Source: Halisarca cf. caerulea
Taxonomy: Eukaryota; Porifera; Demospongiae; Chondrillida; Halisarcidae
Reading direction: 5' to 3'
DNA length: 40,000 bases
Assembly: GCA_963170055.1 (NCBI GenBank)
Contig: CAUJGJ010000263.1
Coordinates: 36,718 to 76,717 of the forward strand
Shown here: piece by piece, positions 21,166-32,530 of the stretch
Layout of the letters: each line of letters opens with the position of its first letter
Position numbering within the stretch: position 1 is the first letter of the stretch
Translations under genes and position numbers: made by a program
The notes under the pieces: generated by a model
Seen by the model: only the letters and a program-made list of their open reading frames with translations
Told to the model about the DNA's origin: nothing
The model's database searches: none

Positions 21166-23625
21166 GCCCTTCCAATTCATATACTGGAAGTACCCAAACA
21201 AGATGCATTCATGGATATCTTAGACTCCACCCTCAAAATGGCTGTCTAATTAAATTGTTTTTATGCACTACACAAAGGCAGTGCATGACAGCAGACTGTC
21301 AGCTATGTCACATAACCATAATAAATAGGACAATGTACATGTGCAATTTTGTGGCCTCAGTTACTGTCGTTCTTGCGTTATGGCTCTCCGCAAATTCCAC
21401 TCAGAAATTCAATGACCTTTTACTCGACCATGGTTGAGGCAATCACACTCCAGTGGCCATATTTACATTCAGTGCACTGAGAGCTTCAATTTGATACCAC
21501 ACTTAGGAGTGTTGTGCAAATTTTACGTTTCCACAATTGACCACGTCAGGGCTTGGTGATTTCCGATACATTCCATACTGTTCTAGAAGGAGCTGTAACC
21601 CTAACCCTGATCGGCAATTTCGTGGCTAAACAAGCCAGTGCTAAGTGCTTTTCCCTTCCAATTCACACACCTGAAGCACCCAAACAAGTTGCATTCGTGG
21701 ATGTATCTTAGACTCCGCCCTCAAAATGGCCGTCTAATTGAACAGTTTTTATGCACTGCACAAATGCAGTGCATGACAGCAGACTGTCAGACACATGACA
21801 TAATCATGATGCATAGCACAATGTGCGTGTGCAATTTCGTGCCATCAGCCACTATCGTTCCTGCATTATGGCTCTCGGCAATTCCACTCAGAAATTCAAT
21901 GACCTTTCACTCGACCATGGTTGAGGCAATCACACTCCAATGGCCATATTTACATTCAGTGCACTGAGAGCTTCAATTTGATACCACACTTGGGAGTGTT
22001 GTGCAATTTAATTTTACGTTTCCAGAATTGACAGTGTCAGGGCTTGGTGATTTCCTTTACATTCTATACAGTTTTGGAAAGAGCTGTAACCCTAACCCTA
22101 ATCGGCAATTTCTTGGCTAAACAGGTCAGTGCTAAGTGCTATTCCCTTCCAATTCACATGCCTGAAGCACCCAAACATGGTGCATTCATGGATATACCCA
22201 GGACTCCGCCCTCAAAATGGCTGTCTAATTAAACAATTTTATGCACTGCACAAATGCAGTGCATGACAGCAGACTGTCAGACACATGACATAATCATGAT
22301 GCATATTACAATGTGCATGTGCAATTTCGGGCCATCAGCCACTATCGTTCCTGTGTTATGGCTCTCCGCAAATTCCACTCAGAAATTCAATGACCTTTTA
22401 CTCGACCATGGTTGAGGCAATCACACTCCAGTGGCCATATTTACATTCAGTGCACTGAGAGCTTCAATTTGATACCACACTTGGGAGTGTTGTGCAAATT
22501 TTACGTTTCCACAATTGACCACGTCAGGGCTTGGTGATTTCCTATACATTCCATACTGTTCTAGAAGGAGCTGTAACCCTAACCCTAATTGGCAATTTCT
22601 TGGCTAAACAGGCCAGTGCTAAGTGCTATTCCCTTCCAATTCACATGCCTGAAGCACCCAAACATGGTGCATTCATGGATATACCCTGGACTCCGCCCTC
22701 AAAATGGCTGTCTAATTAAACAATTTTATGCACTGCACAAATGCAGTGCATGACAGCAGACTGTCAGACACATGACATAATCATGATGTATATTACAATG
22801 TGCATGTACAATTTCGGGCCATCAGCCACTATCGTTCCTGTGTTATGGCTCTCCGCAAATTCCACTCAGAAATTTAATGACCTTTTACTCGACCATGGTT
22901 GAGGCAATCACACTCCAGTGGCCATATTTACATTCAGTGCACTGAGAGCTTCAATTTGATACCACACTTGGGAGTGTTGTGCAAATTTTACGTTTCCACA
23001 ATTGACCACGTCAGGGCTTGATGATTTCCTATACATTCCATACTGTTCTAGAAGGAGCTGTAACCCTAACCCTAATTGGCAATTTCTTGGCTAAACAGGC
23101 CAGTGCTAAGTGCTATTCCCTTCCCATTCACATGCCTGAAGCACCCAAATATGGTGCATTCATGGATATACCCTGGACTCCGCCCTCAAAATGGCTGTCT
23201 AATTAAACAATTTTATGCACTGCACAAATGTAGTGCATGACAGGAGACTGTCGGATATGCCACATAACCACAATGAATAGGATAATATGCACATGACATT
23301 TCGTGCCCTCAGTAGCTATTGTTCCTGCGTTATGGCTCTCCGCAGATTCCACTCAGAAACTCAATGACCTTTTACTCAACCATGGTTGAGGCAATCACAC
23401 TCCAGTGACCATATTTGCATTGAGTGCACCGAGAGCTTCAATTTGATACCACATTTGGGGGTGTTGTACAATTTAAGGTTTTGCAGAATGAACCATGTCA
23501 GGGCATGGTGATTTCCTATACATTCTATATAATATTATACAGTTATGGAAGGAGCTGTGACCCTAACCCAATATTATATAATTCTTGGCTAAACAAGCTA
23601 GTGTTAAGGGCTACTCCCTTCCAAT
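21166..23625. repeat. satellite-like array, about 5 copies of 487-496 bp
   Basis: The anchor GAGCTGTAACCCTAACCC recurs at 21592, 22083, 22570, 23057 and, as GCTGTGACCC, at 23553, giving spacings of 491, 487, 487 and 496. The two central units are nearly identical and the outer ones are diverged. Each unit has the telomere-like CCCTAACCCTAA once, the inverted pair TGCACTGCACAAATGCAGTGCA, and a 5' part starting CCCTTCCAATTCA. A 62-codon frame is preserved in three copies only because they are so similar. Confidence 0.92.
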
Positions 23626-24708
23626 TAATGATCGATATCCATAGTGCAGTAGCTATATGCATGTGCATATTGAAAAACTCCCCTTTAGTGAAGTATCAAG
23701 TCCCAATTCCATTTCCTTTCTGAGAAATAACAGTTTGGACTTCGAATTCCTCATTAATTATTCATGACCTTATGAATCCATACAGTTACCAGAACACAAC
23801 AACCTGCATGCATGCAGCTGTATATGTATATAAGATTATAATTTGCAGCTCTAAAATAAAAAATTCTTGGTATAACATACAGATATGCAAGCTATATAAC
23901 CATGGCCATATGCATATGCCTGCATGTAAGCCTCGTTGTAACAGTCCCAAAACTTGTGATTATATATAGTTTGTGAGATTCTACTGTGTCACACACATGC
24001 ACACACACACACACACACGCTCGCATGCGCACACACATACCACAATTTGTTCTTGCACATTGCATTTTTATCATTGTCATGCATGTATGGCAATTTTAGG
24101 ACATTCACAATAATTATTCAGGGGTACAAAAACGTGCTACAAGACTCATGTCTGAGTCAAAGCAAGAAAGTAACATTATGTAATTGTTGAGATTACACAT
24201 ATATACATTGATCAAGTATACAATGTTTGGTGATGAATGTGACTTTGTAGTGTAACATAGCACTAAAAACAACAAAGAAGCAAAATTAATGTCTTCCTTG
24301 CAAAAATAGTATGTCCTCAATTTTACTAAACTTTGACAGCATCTTTGTCAGTCAAAATTAAATGTTCCCTTTGTTAAAAGGGTTATCCTCTGGTCGTCAG
24401 TCAGTATTTGTTCTCTTTGTAACAACAGTAAATCAACAATCAACATGTTTCTGTATAGGAGATTAACGTACATACGTATATTATTGCTGATTAAGAACAA
24501 AATGTACATAAGAAGACTTACTGGTAATGCACGTTAACTTTGTAAGGCTGATTGTGTCTTTCCGCCACATGACTTATTCTTTGTAAGCAACATTATCTTA
24601 CTCCTCTTCAATGGTGTTATGTCACATACAGGTCCCTCTTCCCTAGTAATAGAAAAGTGATGAATCTGAACACAATAAAGTCTGATTCCTGTAACATTAT
24701 CCACACAG

Positions 24709-24709
24709 T

Positions 24710-24766
<57 letters not shown>

Positions 24767-24778
24767 ACACACACACAC

Positions 24779-24871
<93 letters not shown>
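24709..24871. repeat. (CA)n microsatellite
   Basis: About 80 CA units with AA, TA and CTG interruptions. Confidence 0.95.
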
Positions 24872-24874
<3 letters not shown>

Positions 24875-25449
24875 GGCAGGCTTCAATCATTAAGGTGTCT
24901 GTTTGGGAAGCTTGAAATAAGCCTTTTTGTGAAAGAATGGAGGATGACTTATTCTAGTAATAAATTTCTTATTACTAAGAGAGGCCACCGCAATAAATTG
25001 TAAGAAGCGTGTACAAAAATATAATCTACTAAGGATTTCAGTGGAGAATGTACGTAGGATGAGACAGAGGATATTATGAGACACTTGCAGGTTTAAGGAT
25101 GATCATTGAAAGTGTCTCAAAATTCCTGTCTCGTAATACACATATCCCAATAACATGTCAAATAAATAATCCACTCTACATCTCCCCTAACTTTTATTTT
25201 ATTGTTCCGGCAATTGCTGGGCTATACCGTAGCTTGTCCGGAGCCCATGTGAACCACCCATGACGATTTTACTATAATACCCCGTCGTTTCAAATTACCC
25301 CGCAGGACTATAAAGATACTAGGACAAAATAGGTAATTCTCTAAAGTTTTGCTCACACTAGGGCTGAATCCAGATCGAATGCTCGAGCTGACAAAGGCTG
25401 TTCACGTTTCATGCTATAAAATGTATAAACTTACTCTGTTCTGGTATCA

Positions 25450-25920
25450 AAATCGCTCTCTTTGTTGACATCGTCTTCGGTAGAGCTGCATAGAGGCTGG
25501 CGAGTCTAGGCGATCGAAGATGAATTTGATAGTTCCGTGCGACATCGGACTAAAACTGCTGGCTGACGTGTCGAAGGAGGGAAGAAAGCCAACTTGCTGC
25601 AGATCAAACAAACAAAAAATAGAAAAGACAGTGGCAGCCTCGTTCCCAGACCAACCACCTTTCCCGGCAGAATAAAATGGCGGCCGGAAGTGGGTCTGGG
25701 AACAGGACTCACAGAAGGGGCCAATGAAATCGCTTGCGGTTACATTTGAATTTGCGAGATCACTCGTGACAAGAGGTCGAAGCCGGAGGAGAAGACAAGC
25801 GAAGAGCAAACAAGAATTGTTTTCTCAGTGACCTGGCTGACTACGAGATCGTTGTCAAGGGTATTTCGAGGAGTTTGAAGAATGGGTTGACGTGAACGAC
25901 TTTGTGGCTCAACCTAAACG
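25450..25920 (+). promoter_or_regulatory. CpG-richer, promoter-like block with possible first exon
   Basis: This block has many more CpG dinucleotides than its AT-rich surroundings and ends at a donor, CCTAAACG/gtaaac, at 25921. One frame just before the donor reads GYFEEFEEWVDVNDFVAQPK and joins in phase 2 to the segment at 26071. That frame is closed upstream by TGA at 25833 with no ATG between, so the start is unresolved. Confidence 0.35.
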
Positions 25921-26070
25921 GTAAACCCTGTAGTGTTCCTGTAAAGTACCCTGTACGTACGTCGGCACTGCATCTCCTAAGAGTTGTTTAGAATGGAATT
26001 GAAATTACCTGTATATAACTGGGACTACTAGTACTTAAGTGGTCATAATGCGTTTGTCTTCTTTACGCAG

Positions 26071-26137
26071 ATTGCATTCAAATCTGAATTCTTCTGTACT
26101 GGAATCCGCCCCCCATCAGCCTCAGCAAACACCCAAG
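26071..26137 (+). CDS. exon-like segment, unrecognised
   Basis: It lies between the acceptor tctttacgcag and the donor AAG/gtacgc. In the frame that fits the donor at 25921 it reads LHSNLNSSVLESAPHQPQQT followed by PK, a polar, probably disordered piece, and leaves in phase 0. A second frame is also open, so the reading is not certain. Confidence 0.4.
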
Positions 26138-26656
26138 GTACGCATAAAGCTGTGTAGTTCGTATTGTCAGATAGTCTCATTCTAGTGCAGCCTCGATTAT
26201 CCAACCATAGATTTTTAGGTTATCACACTAAGCAACGCAATGAGATGCCAATCTTCGAATCTTCGGTTACTTCTGACACATCTGAAGTTCATCTTCCTAA
26301 ATTTACTCTGTTTCTCATAGAAATCTGTTAAGAATTTGCTTAATACTAGCTACCCATGTGTTTTACTAGGATGTTGTTGCGTACGTAATTTAAAATGTCA
26401 AATCGAGCACAAAGAGCTAAGAAAAGCACTTTAGCTTTCTTCTCGCTACATTTTATGGTTATTTAAATCATTTTAGGCGCATATAATAACTGAACACTAC
26501 AATTTCATCAGCTCTCTAGTATTAATTGCTTGATTCCAAAGTTTAGTCAGCCATCAAAAATGGAAAACAATTCTAAATTCTAATGTCAGACAAAATTTTG
26601 GTTAAACTAAGTGTGAAGAATTTTTAGAGAATGTACGGTAGTACATGAATTATGTA

Positions 26657-26830
26657 CAGTCAAACTTGGTTACAAAGTCACTGTTTACAACATCAACCTC
26701 TTTACAACAACACACATGGCAGGAATGGATTCAATGGTCTCTGTACTAAATGTCCTGGTTACAACAACAACTTGGTTATAACAGCACATTTTAGTGGCAC
26801 CAAGGGTGTCGTTGTAAACAAGTTTGACTG
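26657..26830. mobile_element. CAGT...ACTG MITE nested in the CACTG element
   Basis: TA-CAGTCAAACTTGGTTACAA at the left and TTGTAAACAAGTTTGACTG-TA at the right match as inverted repeats over about 20 bp with one or two differences. It is the best preserved of the TA-flanked CAGT elements here. It is 174 bp and non-coding. Confidence 0.8.
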
Positions 26831-27014
26831 TACATGTTTGTGTGAATGTTTACTGTACTACTATGTTCAAAAATATGTATGTGTGCATGCATTTATGTTT
26901 GTATGTGGTTCCTGTTCCAAAATGACATGCATGTTCGTTCTGGCCATAGCAGATTTGGCAAGGATGTAGCTTGTCAGTGCCTTTGTCAAAGCCTTCCAGC
27001 ATGCACACCTGACC

Positions 27015-27160
27015 AATTATCACATGCAGAGTGCATGGATTCCAAGCTGGATCTTTATCAAGCAAAGCAATGATCAAGCTCATAACCAAGGTAGCAGCCA
27101 TATACAGACTAGAGAACTACCCTACAAAGAATGAGAGAGAACATGTGCTGCTTCAATGTG
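27015..27160 (+). CDS. exon-like segment, unrecognised
   Basis: One frame, open from 27015, reads AMIKLITKVAAIYRLENYPT followed by KNEREHVLLQC and ends at the donor TGT/gtgagt at about 27161. The acceptor is not clear (an AG precedes AGTGCATGG near 27030). Composition is protein-like, with no family recognised. Confidence 0.35.
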
Positions 27161-27394
27161 TGAGTATGTGTATCCCTTCCTGGAATCCTTGTGTGTAAAT
27201 GGATTTGTGATGACAAGATTTGTTGTGGGTGTTGTGCTTATATGCATGCATGTACATAAATATGTGGCAACACGTGCACTGCAATCATGCATGTGTCTGT
27301 TCAGCGCTATATGACATTGTATCACACAAATGTATGTACGTATGTGTACCTGGTCCATCCTTACGTAGAACTGTCATTATGGTATTCTTACAGG

Positions 27395-27612
27395 GTTACA
27401 GATAGTTCCTGGCTTAACAGAGAGACCGAATTGCATGAAAAAGCCATTGAAGAAATCAAAATACCCTTTCTACAGGGAGGAGGGAGTTCCTCAGCCTCGG
27501 GACCTCCAGCGAAGAAGCCCTGCTAAGCTGTGAAACATTTAGGTATTATGTTGGCAAAGATCAGGCATCACATGCAAGGAATGTTGGAGTTCTGCAATCT
27601 TTGGCAAAAATA
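27395..27612 (+). CDS. exon-like region with competing frames, unrecognised
   Basis: After the acceptor attcttacag at 27394 one frame reads WLNRETELHEKAIEEIKIPF and stops after SASGPPAKKPC (stop 27524-27526). A second acceptor, ccctttctacag, lets another frame run from about 27478 (LLSCETFRYYVGKDQASHAR, then NVGVLQSLAKI) to the donor gtgagt at 27613, in phase 0 with the last segment. These could be alternative 3' ends of one gene. Confidence 0.4.
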
Positions 27613-27862
27613 GTGAGTATACATTTTCATAGTGACATATTTAATTTGACAGTATTACTTTGTGTACATATATTAGATCTATAAGGACCTTTTCTCTCGG
27701 GCGAGCTAAGTGGGAGGATAGCAACAACCATTATACTATCAGATCATTTCTTGATAAGTATCAGACTGAGTGTTTTTTTGAGGTGAGGTTTAAAATTGGA
27801 GCAAGTTGTTGCTGTATGATGATTTATCATAATATGTTTTTGTCTGCATGTTTCAGATTTAG

Positions 27863-27958
27863 AAGGAACTTGAAAGAATGGTTGAGTCACATGGTCAGTC
27901 GGTCAAACTTATGAAGGGGAATGACTGGAATGTGTCCTTTAAGTTAGTAAACTCTTAA
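27863..27958 (+). CDS. probable terminal exon, unrecognised
   Basis: After TTTCAGATTTAG, in phase 0 with the donor at 27613, it reads KELERMVESHGQSVKLMKGN, then DWNVSFKLVNS, and stops at 27956-27958. Joined, it gives SLAKIKELERMVESHG, a plausible continuous helix. It lies 280 bp inside the right end of the CACTG element. Confidence 0.45.
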   Translation, partial: KELERMVESHGQSVKLMKGNDWNVSFKLVNS

Positions 27959-28239
27959 AGGCGGTAGGAGGGAAGAAGAACCAACCAAGTATGTACTTTA
28001 AAGGCTGCTTTTGATAAAAAAGCAGCCAAACAACAGACTTTTTTGGTCTTTTTTATAGTAACTAAAGCAAGTACTATTTGTTAGCTTGTTTTTTTCTTGA
28101 CAACTCTATAATTTCTGTATTGTACAGACTTAATATGTATTTTGTTTGTTAATGCATAGTATTTTCTTTATTCCAATTTATCTGCCTGTGATGAGTACAT
28201 TTGCGCTATGCATGTTGCTTTATAATAGTAGCATAAATT

Positions 28240-28431
28240 AACGAGATAAGAGTCACTCTAATGGTAGAGTGAAAATCACACTCTTTGAAGAGTGAGAATC
28301 ACCCTTTGCCGGGTGTGAACTTCACTCCTGTATTGATGGTGTGACAATCACTCCTGAAAGTGGTGTGCTCCTGGTTGCAAGCATCTCACACCACAATATG
28401 GTGTGATCTTCACACCACATTTTTAACAGTG
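28240..28431. repeat. right terminal and subterminal repeat of the CACTG element
   Basis: It contains AGAGTGAAAATCACACTCT, AGAGTGAGAATCACCC, GGGTGTGAACTTCACTCC, GGTGTGACAATCACTCC, CTCACACCAC and GGTGTGATCTTCACACCAC, and ends ATTTTTAACAGTG. It is the inverse of the left end. Confidence 0.75.
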
Positions 28432-28519
28432 CAAGGCTACGCTGCTCACTAGGGTTGGCTCTAAGCAGTTTGTACAGCTGTTTGAATCCTTCTGCACAAA
28501 GAAAGCCTCACAACCTCAC

Positions 28520-28534
28520 AACACGCACATACAC

Positions 28535-28620
<86 letters not shown>

Positions 28621-28623
28621 ACA
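28520..28623. repeat. (CA)n microsatellite
   Basis: About 50 CA units with GC and TA interruptions near the ends. Confidence 0.95.
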
Positions 28624-28775
28624 ACTAGATGTACCACCCAGTCGTGCACACTCCTGTTAGTTTGTGATTAGATTAACACTTACTACCCATCACCCATATA
28701 TACTAGCAGTCTGCCTGCATCATTGATGCATCCACCACATAGTCTGTTGTTGTGAGAGCCTGTGTGAGTCTGTAC

Positions 28776-28820
28776 GTGTGCGAGTGACAGTGACTGTACC
28801 AGTCACTGTCACTCGCACAC
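28776..28820. repeat. perfect 21-bp hairpin with 3-nt loop
   Basis: The arm GTGTGCGAGTGACAGTGACTG (28776-28796), loop TAC, and the exact complement at 28800-28820. No protein frame explains it. Confidence 0.95.
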
Positions 28821-30457
28821 AGAGCAATGACAGCTGTGTACCTACATATATACATCACTTCTAACTCAAAATTGGTCAAAATTGCATACTTTTTGTTTTG
28901 CATAACATACCAATCCTACAGTATATTCTATAATGAGGTTGACAACAAATGGCAGCTATCCAAAGTGCCAAACACTGAAATGTACAAAGGACATGTGTAA
29001 ATGAGCAACACTCATGTTTTTGATTAGCATCCAGTGGCACCGCTCTTGTATAAGACAAATCAGCTTTCTACATGTTTGAGTTAGGGAGGGAAACTTTCTT
29101 TCATTGTTAACAGTATCTTCTGCAGCTTGGATTTCTGCATGCCTTACCAGACTAAGTACGTATGAGTGTAAAGCTAGTGATGCAAGTTTGTGAGATGAAA
29201 TATGTACTCAGTAATGTTTACTTAGCTTCAATCATATTTCCAATTCAATTAAGTGACCTTGTGTATGGTACCATTCATTTGCGATCATTTGCTGATGTGA
29301 CCTGCTGTAGAAAGAACATTTTACATTGTCAAAATTTACTAGTAACAACATCAATGGTGATTTGTGAAATTGTAATTGGGAAAATTCAAGCATCTATTAG
29401 TATACGTAGCTATTGCAACCAGTGTTTGTTGGTGAAACACTTCACGTCTCAGTGTAGAGTGTGCTTCAGAGCCATTTCCAGTAGATCAGTAGATAATTGT
29501 ACAGTGGAGTCTGGATAAGTTGGATCACTAGGGACAGCAAAATTAATTCCACTTATCAGAACTTCTACTTAACAGAGTTTGTTTGTATTAGTTTTAATTG
29601 AGTAGGGACAAACAAACCCATTCAACTTATCCAGAACTTCCAGTTAAGCAAGTTCTACTGAAGTGGACTGCACTGTGCTTGCTTTATGATAGTGAAGTAT
29701 GATCAGTTAGAGCATAGACACTCTATACTGCGTAACTGTAGTATATAGGGTGTCTATGGTTATAGAGTATTTATGCAAATCTTTTCTAATTTTCAAAGAT
29801 TTTTTATGAATAGACAAAACCTGGAAATTATGACACTCAGAATTTAGCATGCAGAAAAGTCTGCATTGTGTCGTGATTTACAAATTTAAATCTTAGTATT
29901 GCACTCACTCAAATATTTGTGGGGCGAATCTTTTGCCAATCACAGATTTTCACCATTTTCACAGTTAAGCAGTTTTTATTTTCGTGGATTCCCCTTTAAT
30001 CCTACCTTTTATTGATCTTTTTATTGATATATACTTTCTCTGTGGATGAAAGCAAAGGCATTGCAATGCTTGGCAATGAGCACTGTTCCTTGGACGGCCA
30101 TTTTGGTCATTGCACAAGAACCTGAGTTGAATCTTCATGGGATTAAATTTTGGCATGTTGTTTTTTAACTTTAAAATTTTACTCAAGTCTCTGCTATTGT
30201 GGCCATAGACCATTTTGCTATACTTATGAATATGATTATGTCATAGACAATTATGTTATGCCCAATCCAATGTCAGGGCCAAGAAGAGATCTAGTTCTAT
30301 GAAGTAAGGGACACTCAAATCTACTACAGTGAGTGGGGAAAGGAAATAAACATGCATGCGTGTACAAATTTTTGCAGGATTAAGCTTTCACGGATTTGCA
30401 AATTGTAAGTCATGTGTAAAAATTTACATGAAGTGCTTGTGCAATGACCGAAATGTA
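28821..30457. other. no gene seen
   Basis: AT-rich sequence with the degenerate MITE at 29502 as the only recognisable feature. An open frame of 118 codons at 29162-29518 runs into that MITE and has no recognisable coding character. Confidence 0.5.
29502..29675. mobile_element. degenerate CAGT...ACTG MITE
   Basis: Left TA-CAGTGGAGTCTGGATAAGTT, right end near GGACTGCACTG. ACTTATC/GATAAGT and GGGACA words occur inside. The terminal match is weaker than in its relatives. Confidence 0.45.
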
Positions 30458-30588
30458 GTCTTGCGTAGCCCAGACCACTATTTCGCCTTTTTGTTCAGTG
30501 ACTATGACGTCACTTGTCACTGACGGGTGACGTCATATCTATAGTCACTGAACAAGAAGGCAAAATAGTGGTCTGGGCTATGCGAGAC
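30458..30588. mobile_element. 131-bp foldback MITE carrying two CRE sites
   Basis: GTCTTGCGTAGCCCAGACCAC at the left and GTGGTCTGGGCTATGCGAGAC at the right are inverted arms. They extend inward through TATTTYGCCTT and GTTCAGTGACTAT to a small loop, and TA flanks both sides. TGACGTCA occurs at 30505-30512 and 30528-30535. It is non-coding. Confidence 0.9.
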
Positions 30589-31262
30589 TAACTGAAATGG
30601 CTGTCAAAAGAACAGGAGTCATTGAGAAGTACTGCAGCCTCTTCGCCCTTCATTTAAATGGCTTTCTTCCACAAACAGAGGAAGTTTATATCAATAAAAG
30701 CTGATTTAAAAAGACAGTAGGATTGGGGGTGATCTGTGAAAATCATGAAATTGGTGATTGCAGCGAAAGTTTCATTCTGCACAAATTTGTATGTGTACAG
30801 TTGCATGTGAATGGTGCATGCGGTGATGTACATAGCTTGTCACCCAAAGTACCACGACTGGCCTGTACATGGTAGTTGTTTCACCATTTGATAGAAATTG
30901 ATGCAGCAGCAGGATGATAAGAAACCACTCTTTAGCTATAATTACCCATTTGGTGCTAAAATGTTGCAGTCAACATGTAAATTAGTATTTCCCAAACAAC
31001 AACATTGTTACACTTTTTCCCAAAAATGGAAGGCTGGGTGTATTGAACAATTTCAGAAATAAGTGGTTATGGTGGTATATCACATACATGTATACATGTA
31101 CTGTGTGATGGAGTAGCTTGTCTCACATTTTTATGGAGACTAAAAATGGTGATATCCCTCACCAGTGGTAGTACTGCAGTTATGCATATTATTTTGTGTG
31201 CATTATTTAACTTCTATTTTGTTCACAATATATTGCAGCTTGGTATACGTATGACAGAATTT

Positions 31263-31424
31263 CAGTAGTACTTCTTTTGAGAGATCACTCTTAGGGACGT
31301 ATGAAATGTGGTCTTTGACGAGAGGGGAGTTAGTATGGGACATACCACATTTGTGCCCAGCGAAGCCGGTCTTACAAAAGAGGTGATCTTTCACAAGAGT
31401 GGTCTTTCTAAAGACGTACTACTC
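31263..31424. mobile_element. MITE with about 28-bp imperfect TIRs
   Basis: CAGTAGTACTTCTTTTGAGA at the left matches the inverse of AAAGACGTACTACTC at the right, at roughly 23 of 28 positions including GATCACTC/GAGTGGTC. It is 162 bp and non-coding. Confidence 0.65.
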
Positions 31425-31829
31425 TATATTAATTTGTTGTTGTACCATATAGATATACATCTTATCATTAACTGCATATTAGTAATTATTTGCTCAAAAT
31501 TCATCAGAATTTCTTGGCAATGCCCAGAGCCTGCTATACTTTCTTGCAACTTGTTCCGGGCTTGAATTGCCTTGTAAGCTATTCAGAGCAGTAGCCAGAG
31601 TTTTCACTACCCTAATAATGGTATAGGTGATTAATCAATGTATTTTCTGACAGATCATAATGAAATAAACAACAGGTACCAGTATATACAGCCTGCTGAC
31701 TGTGATGTACAAATTGGAGCAATGACATAACTGGTTCATCCCCTGTAGCGCATGGGACCTTTGTTATAAATGGGAAACTGAGTCAATGTATATACCACTT
31801 GGCTGCAGAACAATGATATGTTGAAACTA

Positions 31830-32018
31830 CAGTGAAATGTGTCTTGAAGCCAACCTTTTATGCGTACAAGGACCACCTATACCTATAGAGACCGTTGTAT
31901 CCTTGCCCACAGCTCACCTCAATGGTTCTAACGTACTTCTGTATGAGGAGTATCTGTCTACAGAGACCACAAATGTGGGTCCACACTACTAGGTTTCCGT
32001 ATACAGGCTTTTTGACTG
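31830..32018. mobile_element. degenerate CAGT...ACTG MITE
   Basis: Left TA-CAGTGAAATGTGTCTTGAAG, right CAGGCTTTTTGACTG. Internal GGACCAC/GAGACC words resemble the other elements. The ends are poorly matched. Confidence 0.45.
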
Positions 32019-32530
32019 CACTCTTCAGTCACATTCATGGGGACTTCTTCCGAGGGCAGTGAGCTGTTAGTTGGGTCCTCAGACAGACAGTGCAAGGACA
32101 CATGCGTAGACTAGTGCTACTAATGAGGGGTGGTATTCCCCCAGAAAACCTAGGCCTAGAAAACAGTGCACGGTGAACGATTGTGTGACTAGCCACACTA
32201 TACTAACATCGGACCGGGTGAAGATTTCATTTCACCAAACTGTTTTGACAGGCATATTTGTAATGTGGAGTTCTGTCTCATCTCAGTCTATTATGAGTGT
32301 GAATATAAAAGAATTACAGATAATATTTTTTTTTAATCTGAAATAGTTTGATTTTGCTTGTCACACAGCAGATATAAGGCAACCACATTTGGTTAAACTC
32401 AGCAGTCATGGATGATAGGTTCATATGCACCCTATCATAGCTGCAATAGCTGCTGGTGTGCTATTAAACACTGGTACAAGCTCTTTTGTGGTATGCTAGG
32501 TGAAATTGCATCCGCTGTTAACTGCTTCAA

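Larger units (their letters stand above)
18475..28431. mobile_element. putative CACTA/Chapaev (CMC)-type transposon, about 9.96 kb
   Basis: The left end is CACTGTTAAAAATTAGGTGTGA and the right end, read inward on the other strand, is CACTGTTAAAAATGTGGTGTGA: 13 identical bases, then one or two changes, then the same GGTGTGA word. Both ends continue for about 150 bp with repeated short palindromic words (GGTGTGA and TCACACC), the subterminal-repeat layout of CACTA-type elements. Neither end has a partner within 300 bp, so these are not two separate MITEs. The flanks share only CA as a possible duplication. Exon-like segments lie close to both ends, and a 487-bp array, microsatellites and a nested MITE fill the middle. 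I recognise no transposase domain. Confidence 0.55.

Noticed and set aside
22044..23206. A 62-codon frame present in three successive satellite units, considered as a repeated gene
   Set aside because: The units are nearly identical DNA, so the frame is shared passively. It is broken in the outer copies.
21592..23570. CCCTAACCCTAA considered as an internal telomere tract
   Set aside because: Only two repeats per unit at one fixed position of a 487-bp satellite, so it is not a telomere array.
25447..25809. Minus-strand frame of 120 codons in the CpG-rich block
   Set aside because: Low-complexity Ser/Phe-rich reading opposite a promoter-like region with plus-strand splice signals. No family features.
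26185..26250. GTGCAGCCTCGATTATCCAAC as another pogo-type element
   Set aside because: Only one end is recognisable and no inverted partner was found within 300 bp.
29162..29518. 118-codon frame considered as a gene
   Set aside because: AT-rich, Cys/Ile/Val-rich composition with no recognisable domain. It ends by running into a MITE.
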